Of a DNA stretch of 64,000 nucleotides, positions 42,301 through 51,300 are shown one piece after another. The notes beneath the pieces are model-generated. The model saw only the letters and a program-made list of their open reading frames with translations. It was not told where the DNA came from and did no database searches. The DNA is from Siphonodentalium dalli (Eukaryota > Mollusca > Scaphopoda > Gadilida > Siphonodentaliidae): contig CP136064.1 in assembly GCA_032622095.1 (NCBI GenBank), forward strand, positions 261,869,863 to 261,933,862, written 5' to 3'. A program made the translations under genes and the position numbers. Numbering within the stretch: position 1 is the stretch's first letter; each line of letters opens with the position of its first letter.

Positions 42301-45300
42301 GCTGTCAGTTCAATGTGCTGAATGTTAGGGCTTAATGTGTACGGTAAATATACACCCATGGCAGAAGAAAAGGGTGGGTATGCAGGATTATAGCCAGTCG
42401 GTCCTCCCTCCGAACAGACTTCTCAACCATGGGCCTTCGTATTTAAAGATATGGGCGGCGTTGGCGGTGGGTATGCTGTTAAAGTATTCACCTCTTTCAA
42501 AACCCGCCATAAACAGAAAGAATAGTAAACTATAGACATACCTTGCTCTTATACCAATCAGAAATATGGCATAAACAGTATGTATTGTCAAATGTTTTTC
42601 CTTTGTTATGTACATAAAAGCATAAAACTTTACGTTACCTGGCTTTTGTTTTGATCCGGATATGGTAAACATAAAGAGCGTTATTTGTTACTGTTTTCCT
42701 GATATGGAAATAATAAAGAGCGTTTATAACATTTGTGTGTGATTAACCAATAGAATTTCGCTGTGTTATGTAAACAGAAGAAAAACTTCTGTAACACGAG
42801 CAGCCTATTGTTTACGTACACCATCGTACGTCTTGACGACAATATACTATTTACGCGCTGATCATATTTGGCATATGAACAAAACTATATATATTTTAAT
42901 ATTCCTTCTGTTGATGGCGATTTGAACAAATATGAATATTTCTCCAACGAACGTCACCCGTGCCTTTATCTACATTCATTTGCCCACCAACATCATAGCA
43001 ATTCAACAAGACCTCAGAATTATAGTAAATTAGTATGACCCACCAACATCATAGCAGTTCAACAGGACCCCGGCATTATAGTAAATTAGCATGACCCACC
43101 AACATCATAGTCATTCAACAGGACCCCGGCATTATAGTAAATTAGCATGACCCACCGACATCATAGCAATTCAACAGGACCCCGGCACTATAGTAAATTA
43201 GCATGACCCACCGACATCATAGCAATTCAACAGGACCCCGGCATTATAGTAAATTAGCATGACCCACCGACATCATAGCAGTTCAACAAGACCTCATAAT
43301 TATAGTAAATTAGTGTGACCCACCAACATCATAGTCATTCAACAGGACCCCGGCATTATAGTAAATTAGCATGACCCACCGACATCATAGCAATTCAACA
43401 GGACCCCGGCACTATAGTAAATTAGCATGACCCACCGACATCATAGCAATTCAACAGGACCCCGGCATTATAGTAAATTAGCATGACCCACCAACATCAT
43501 AGCAATTCAACAGGACCCCGGCAGTATAATAAATTAGCATGACCCTCCGACATCATAGCAATTCAACAGTACCTCAGAATTATAGTAAATTAGCATGATC
43601 ACTTAACCCTTTCATAACTGGAGCTTCCTAAAAGTTTGCTAAAATCCCGTGCCAAATTCCATCGGGTAGCCTAAACTTATATAAGAGAATGCACAGGATT
43701 ATTAATGATGCACCAGCGCAGCTGTCGTCATGAAAGGGTTAACGAGTGTGTAACCAATATGTCATACCTTAGAGATGCGCTGAGTATAGATGATAAGTAG
43801 AGTCCGGCTACCCCCGGGTACTGGCTGAACATGTCCAATACCATGTAAGGCATAATCTGTAAGTATGTTTCATAATTTTATCAACCGAAAATTATTAATA
43901 GGGTGTCGGTTCTATATTGACCTATTTGTGGATTTGGTTATCTGAGGTACTTACTGAGCATGTTCTTAACCAAGAAAGGAAAAGTGTGCAAGTATTAAGT
44001 GTCACTACCTCAGGGATGTGGCGATAGGGGGTGTTGGGGTGTTGGTCGCACATTTTCAACCGTTGGAAGTTTCATGTCACATACAATATTTGTTGGAAAT
44101 GTTTTACCACATATAGGTTGTAGTTGTTGTCATTTTTTGATTTTCCGACCAACAATTAGTGGGGAATTTGTGGTTTTCAGACCAACAGTAACATGTTCTT
44201 CCATTTTGGTATGAAACTGCTAAACGTTTAAAATTCTCCAACATTAGGGAGTTGTCAGGTTGGAAATGTTCAACATTTGAGCTTCCAGTTGGATAATTGC
44301 TTATTTCGCAACATGGGGGGGGGGGGGGAGTTCGAAATTTCAAGGCAGACAGCCCAATGGAGAACCTCCCTCTAACCTCATCAATTCACTACGTACAGTG
44401 CAGCGAACAAAATTTTTCATTTCAGAAAAACGCACATAATGTTTATTGTTTCATTGGTGGGTCGCGTCGAATCATCCGATATGTTGAATCGGATGATTGA
44501 TGGGTGGCTGGTTGGGCGTTCAATATTATCACAACCCTTATTTAACAATCAGAGACTAACTACTGACCTGGTTTGGATTGTCGAGTTCACCTGACTTTAT
44601 TGGATCACATCCCTTTTTGTGGTAGTAACTATATGCTACCACTCCTTGGAAAATAGACAAACTAGTCACTGCTACATACATCGGAATCATCAACAAAACG
44701 ACTCTGAAATATGTTAGTAATTACAGATAAGCAGAGTTTCAATTTAGAAAAAACAAATAGCAATCAGATCGCAATAAATTTACATGGGTTTCGCAGTGAG
44801 GTAAATGTCAAAAATCATATAAAAGTTCCATAAACCATCATACACTACATTCATCATACACTACATTCATCATACACTACGTTCATCGAATCTCGTTATA
44901 AAATCTTAAACCATCATACACTACATTCATCATACACTACATTCATCATACACTACATTCATCGAGTCTCGTTATAAAATCTTAAACCATCATACACTAC
45001 ATTCATCATACACTACGTTCATCATACACTACATTCATCATACACTACGTTCATCATCGGGATTAATTATAAAACACGCATAATTTCAGGTTATTTCCAT
45101 CAGTGATAACCATCATACACTAAATTCATCAAAACCTACATTCATCGAGTTTCGTTATAAAACACACCAAAGTTCAGGTTATTTCCATCAGTGATAACCA
45201 TCATACACTAAATTCATCAAAACCTACATTCATCGAGTTTCGTTATAAAACACGCAATATTTCAGGTTATTTCCATCAGTGATAACCATCGTACACTAAA

Positions 45301-48300
45301 TTCATCAAAACCTACATTCATCGAGTTTCGTTATAAAACACGCAATATTTCAGGTTATTTCCATCAGCGATAACCATCGTACACTAAATTCATCGAGTTT
45401 CGTTATAAAACATGCATAATTTCGGGATCTTTCTGTCAGTGCTTTGTGCGTGTTGGTACATGTATGACGGAAACACGGTCGGAGCATGGTCGTAACATTT
45501 AGTTCTAATTGTGATTTAGCGTGTTATGTAGATTGTGAAGTGTTTCTAGCTTCATAAACACGACACAAACTATGTGATTCCTCCCCAGCGGATTAATATG
45601 AATCAACAGAAATTCTGGAGAATTATCAGGGCTCAACAAGAATCACCGCGAACCACCAAGAATCACCAAGAACCATCGAGAATAACCGCGAACCACCGAT
45701 AATCATCACGAACCATCGAAAATCACCGCGAACCACCGAGAATCACCACGAACCACCGAGAATCACTGCGAACCACAGAGAATCACCGCGAACCACCGAG
45801 AATCACCGTGAACCACAGAGAATCACCGCGAGCCACCGAGAATCGTTACAAAACATGATTTAGTTAATAGCATAAAGAACTTAATATTGATAAATGTCTT
45901 GTCCTGACTTGTTCAAACTTTTATTACAATTTTGTGGTAATCATGGATCTATGCAATACAATTCCCATTGGATATATACATGTAGAAGGTTCGCAGTGAA
46001 TGTCGGTTATCCATGTTGTGTCATGGTGATTCATTGTCGTATTTTATAAGGTTTTGATAAAACTGCAACCACCATGATTACACAAAAGCGCTCACTAATA
46101 CTCGCCACTCGACCTTTCGGTTGAGTGGGTCACCGTGAATCACCCTCCTGGACAAATCGCAACGGTGTTGCGTGTTTTCCTAATTGCACACTATTAACAA
46201 ACTACATGTGAACAAGTATGTTTGTACATATTGATGTACTCGGTAGAGTAGTGTAATTTCAGAATGTGTTGTGTGTACTTTCTTGTGACTGTATGGCACC
46301 CGCGGTCATAATGGAAATAACCTGGCACCAGCCCGCATTTTATATATCCCTGATTGATATTAACCTCCTTAACAAAATACTCATAAATGAGTAGTTCCCG
46401 CAGATGTTCAGATAATTATTTTCAAGCGAAACATCACCCAACTACTCATTCAAAAGTGTAAGCAGACAGTTGTCATACCCATAAGCATACATGCCTGTTT
46501 TCAAATCACCTTTTTGCATCCGTAACAGTGGGTGTTGAATTGATTCTCTGTATGGTTGTTTGGCTGACACCGAGATAGAGATACCTGAGCGATGTCCCAA
46601 TTATAAGAGACCAAAATGTTTGTCGTTGGTATGGACTTGTACGGAAACTACAAAACAGAATAAATCAGTACACAGATTTGTCGACCATGATTTAAAATAG
46701 TATAGGCTATTACATTCTGTAACCACGTTAGTGTCACATTATTATGTATGATTGACATATCCTATGAAATACACCAAGACATTCATTGCTTTGTTGCGAC
46801 TGTGCATGGCCAAATTATTATATCATAAAGCTTTTTTGTTGTGTTGTTTCATTATATGGCATATCTTCTGGTTTTAACATGATGTACAACCTGCATTCGA
46901 CTATTTTATCACTATCGTTGTTAAAAACATCTTCAATCATATGAGCTCGTGGATTGATTGTAATGCATTATTATACTGATTAACCAATAATGGGTCACAC
47001 GCCTCCCGAAAAGGTGGCCCTTTTGTTGTTGGCTTTGTTAAAGTCAAGCAAGTAAACGCCAGTAAAAATAAGTGCACAAACTATTTCTAGTGTAAATGTA
47101 TATATCAATAGACCTAGTTGTATTCTAATGAAGGCAATAATGTAATTATAACTTATTATCAATGTAAATGAGAATGTTGAAAAGCTAATTAAAGTGTTTT
47201 GGATTTATCTTATATACTAATCTACACATTAGCTAATACTACTCTAATACTTAAATGTGTTTCAGTTAGATATGAAGCGACTTGATGACTGTAACTACAT
47301 TTATCATCCAAAACAATCACCAAATCCTAAGAATTAAGGGCATATATCCATTAGAAATTAATCAGACCCAAATTTGAACTTGGGCCAAATTTTTCCAAAT
47401 GTTGACCATATACCGAATCATAGTTTCTGTCAAATGTTTAAATTCCTCATCCAGACAACAAATGGAAGATGCATGGTTTGACAGTTTAGTGTTCCTAACA
47501 TTGTTTTCGATGGACAAACACCTTTTAGTAAAATGGGCTATCATGACTGCGAGAACATTATTGAGATAACGGTCTACCCATTAACTGAAAGATACAGTCA
47601 TACTTCTTTTACCAAAATGATACAAGCACTGTGTGGTTAATCAACATCAACAAAATATAAAGGTGCAAAACTCAGTCAGATATCATCGGATCCAAATTCG
47701 GAGTCTCATATTAAATTTGAAACAATTGGATAACAGTAACTACAGTATTTTTATCATCCAAAATAATGAGCATTTTAAGAATAAAAGCGGCATATATCTG
47801 TTAGAAATGAACTGTACCCAATTTCGAACTTCGGCAGAGTTTTTCCATATGTTGACCATGTAACAAATTTCATAAAACTTCTATCAAATATTAATATTTG
47901 TCATCCGGACCACAAACGAAAGACACATGGTAAGACATTACTGTTGTACCTGAAAAGTGTTTTCGATGGCCATCAACGTATAAATGGACTACCATGATTC
48001 GAGAAAATAATGGCGTAATGTAGACTCACTCAAACAGTTTTAGTCTTCCTCCTTCATTAGCCATGTATATCATTTCACTGACTCCGCCACTATCAATTGT
48101 CCCCTGCACAAAACATATAGATCATTTAACCCTTTGTTTACTAAATTATCTGAACATGTCATAAAGGAAATACTTCTACTCTTCAATGAGCATTTAGTAA
48201 ATAAAGTGTTCATTATGTCATTTTTTTTTCAATGATGGTACACACTGCCTGAAAGGAATCCAAAATTAATTTCTAAACTATGGACATATCAAAGTTACAC

Positions 48301-51300
48301 AGTCGAAGAAATAAATATGTCAAAATGTCAAAATATCGAATTTTATTTTACATATTTTTGTACCCTTATTTGGGTGTGTCAGTGTGAGAAATAAAGAACC
48401 CTACTTGCATGTTTTGGAATAAAGGACCCATCGAAATAAAGACCACTGTTTATATTTCGGAATAAAGAGAACCATCGAAATAAAGACAATGGCCACGTGT
48501 AATTCACACATGTTATCTCACACTAAGCTGCCTTTACTAAATATGCATTGATGAGTATATCCCTTTTAAAATGTTTCAGCGATGAGCTCAACATACAGCC
48601 ATTTGTTGTACTTATTTTCTGAACATTACCCACCAATTAATAGAAATACGGCCGAAATGGTCATACATATCGTCTGCTTATATTTCCATATACATTTGTC
48701 CGAATGAATAATGGACCGTTCCAATGAATATTTCTTTATACATTATGGGATAATCCGTTTAGTAAAGTAATGGTTAATGCCTCAGATCCTGTTGGAATAA
48801 CTAATAATATAATATTGAATGAGTATTTTGATACTATCCCAAAATTAATTTCTAAACTATGGACATATCAAAGTTACACAGTCGAAGAAATAAATATTTC
48901 AAAATGTCAAAATATCGAAGTTTATTTTACATATTTTTGTACTCTTATTGGGTGTGTCAGTGTGAGAAATAAAGAACCCTACTTGCATGTTTTGGAATAA
49001 AGGACCCATCGAAATAAAGACCACTTTTTATATTTCGGAATAAAGAGAACCATCGAAATAAAGACCCATATTGAAACTTTCTGAATAAAGAACCCTCGGA
49101 ATGAAGACCCATATTAATACTTTCGGAATTAAGAACACTCGGAATAAAGACCATATTGATACTTTCGGAATAAATAACCAATGGAATAAAGACAATACAA
49201 AATAGTGATACTATCGGAATAAGGAACCCTTGCTGTAAACATATCCATTTCTCTAAAACATGCACAGGAATACATATAACATAACATAACGACATATTTG
49301 CATGTTCTTATATATGTAAGTTGACCATAGGTCGCCTCGCATATATAAGGGAATGCATTGGCTTAACATATTTTATACTATTTTTTATAATTGTTAAAGA
49401 AAGTAAGAAAAAATGATAAATAATTGTTAAAGAATGTAAGAAATAATGATAACAAAAATGATAAAAATTGTTAAAGAATGTAAGACAAAATGATAAAAAT
49501 TGATAACAAATGTTAGGAAAAATTATCAAAAATTATCTAAAAATGTTGAAGAATGTGAGAAAAAATGAAAAAAAAAATGATAAAAATTATTATAGAATGT
49601 TAGAAAAAATGATAACAAATTATAAAAATTGTTAAAGAATGTAAGAAAAATGATAAAAAAAATGGAAAATTGTTAGAGAATGTAAGAAAAAATATTGGAA
49701 TTAAGTGACTTATGGGCCTTAACAGCCCGGTGTATTGACAAGTAACATAACATTTGTAAGCATATGTATTCTATATATACACAGGTATGGACTTGTACGG
49801 AAACTACAAAACAGAATAAATCAGTACACAGATTTGTCGACCATGATTTAAAATAGTATAGGCTATTACATTCTGTAACCACGTTAGTGTCACATTATTA
49901 TGTATGATTGACATATCCTATGAAATACACCAAGACATTCATTGCTTTGTTGCGACTGTGCATGGCCAAATTATTATATCATAAAGCTTTTTTGTTGTGT
50001 TGTTTCATTATATGGCATATCTTCTGGTTTTAACATGATGTACAACCTGCATTCGACTATTTTATCACTATCGTTGTTAAAAACATCTTCAATCATATGA
50101 GCTCGTGGATTGATTGTAATGCATTATTATACTGATTAACCAATAATGGGTCACACGCCTCCCGAAAAGGTGGCCCTTTTGTTGTTGGCTTTGTTAAAGT
50201 CAAGCAAGTAAACGCCAGTAAAAATAAGTGCACAAAACTTCTATTTCTAGTGTAAATGTATATATCAATAGACCTAGTTGTATTCTAATGAAGGCAATAA
50301 TGTAATTATAACTTATTATCAATGTAAATGAGAATGTTGAAAAGCTAATTAAAGTGTTTTGGATTTATCTTATATACTAATCTACACATTAGCTAATACT
50401 ACACTAATACTTAAATGTGTTTCAGTTAGATATGAAGCGACTTGATGACTGTAACTACATTTATCATCCAAAACAATCACCAAATCCTAAGAATTAAGGG
50501 CATATATCCATTAGAAATTAATCAGACCCAAATTTGAACTTGGGCCAATTTTTTACAAATGTTGACCATATACCGAATCATAGTTTCTGTCAAATGTTTA
50601 AATTCCTCATCCAGACAACAAATGGAAGATGCATGGTTTGACAGTTTAGTGTTCCTAACATTGTTTTCGAGGGACAAACACCTTTTAGTAAAATGGGCTA
50701 TCATGACTGCGAGAACATTATTGAGATAACGGTCTACCCATTAACTGAAAGATACAGTCATACTTCTTTTACCAAAATGATACAAGCACTGTGTGGTTAA
50801 TCAACATCAACAAAATATAAAGGTGCAAAACTCAGTCAGATATCATCGGATCCAAATTCGGAGTCTCATATTAAATTTGAAACAATTGGATAACAGTAAC
50901 CACAGTATTTTATCATCCAAAATAATGAGCATTTTAAGAATAAAAGCGGCATATATCTGTTAGAAATGAACTGTACCCAATTTCGAACTTGTTGAAAAAT
51001 GATAAAAAAAATGTAAAATTGTTAGAGAATGTAAGAAAAAATATTGGAATTAAGTGACTTATGGGCCTTAACAGCCCGGTGTATTGACAAGTAACATAAC
51101 ATTTGTAAGCATATGTATTCTATATATACACAGGTCACTATAATAACATATATTCAATTCTAAAATATAATTATAATAGTTATTGTCATTAGCCAGTTTC
51201 AGCTACGCGTACGTGTAACTTGTAACGTGTATCACTATGGTATTGCTATGGATATACCCTTGAAGGGAAAACCCATGTGATTTTACGGCACAGCTACACG

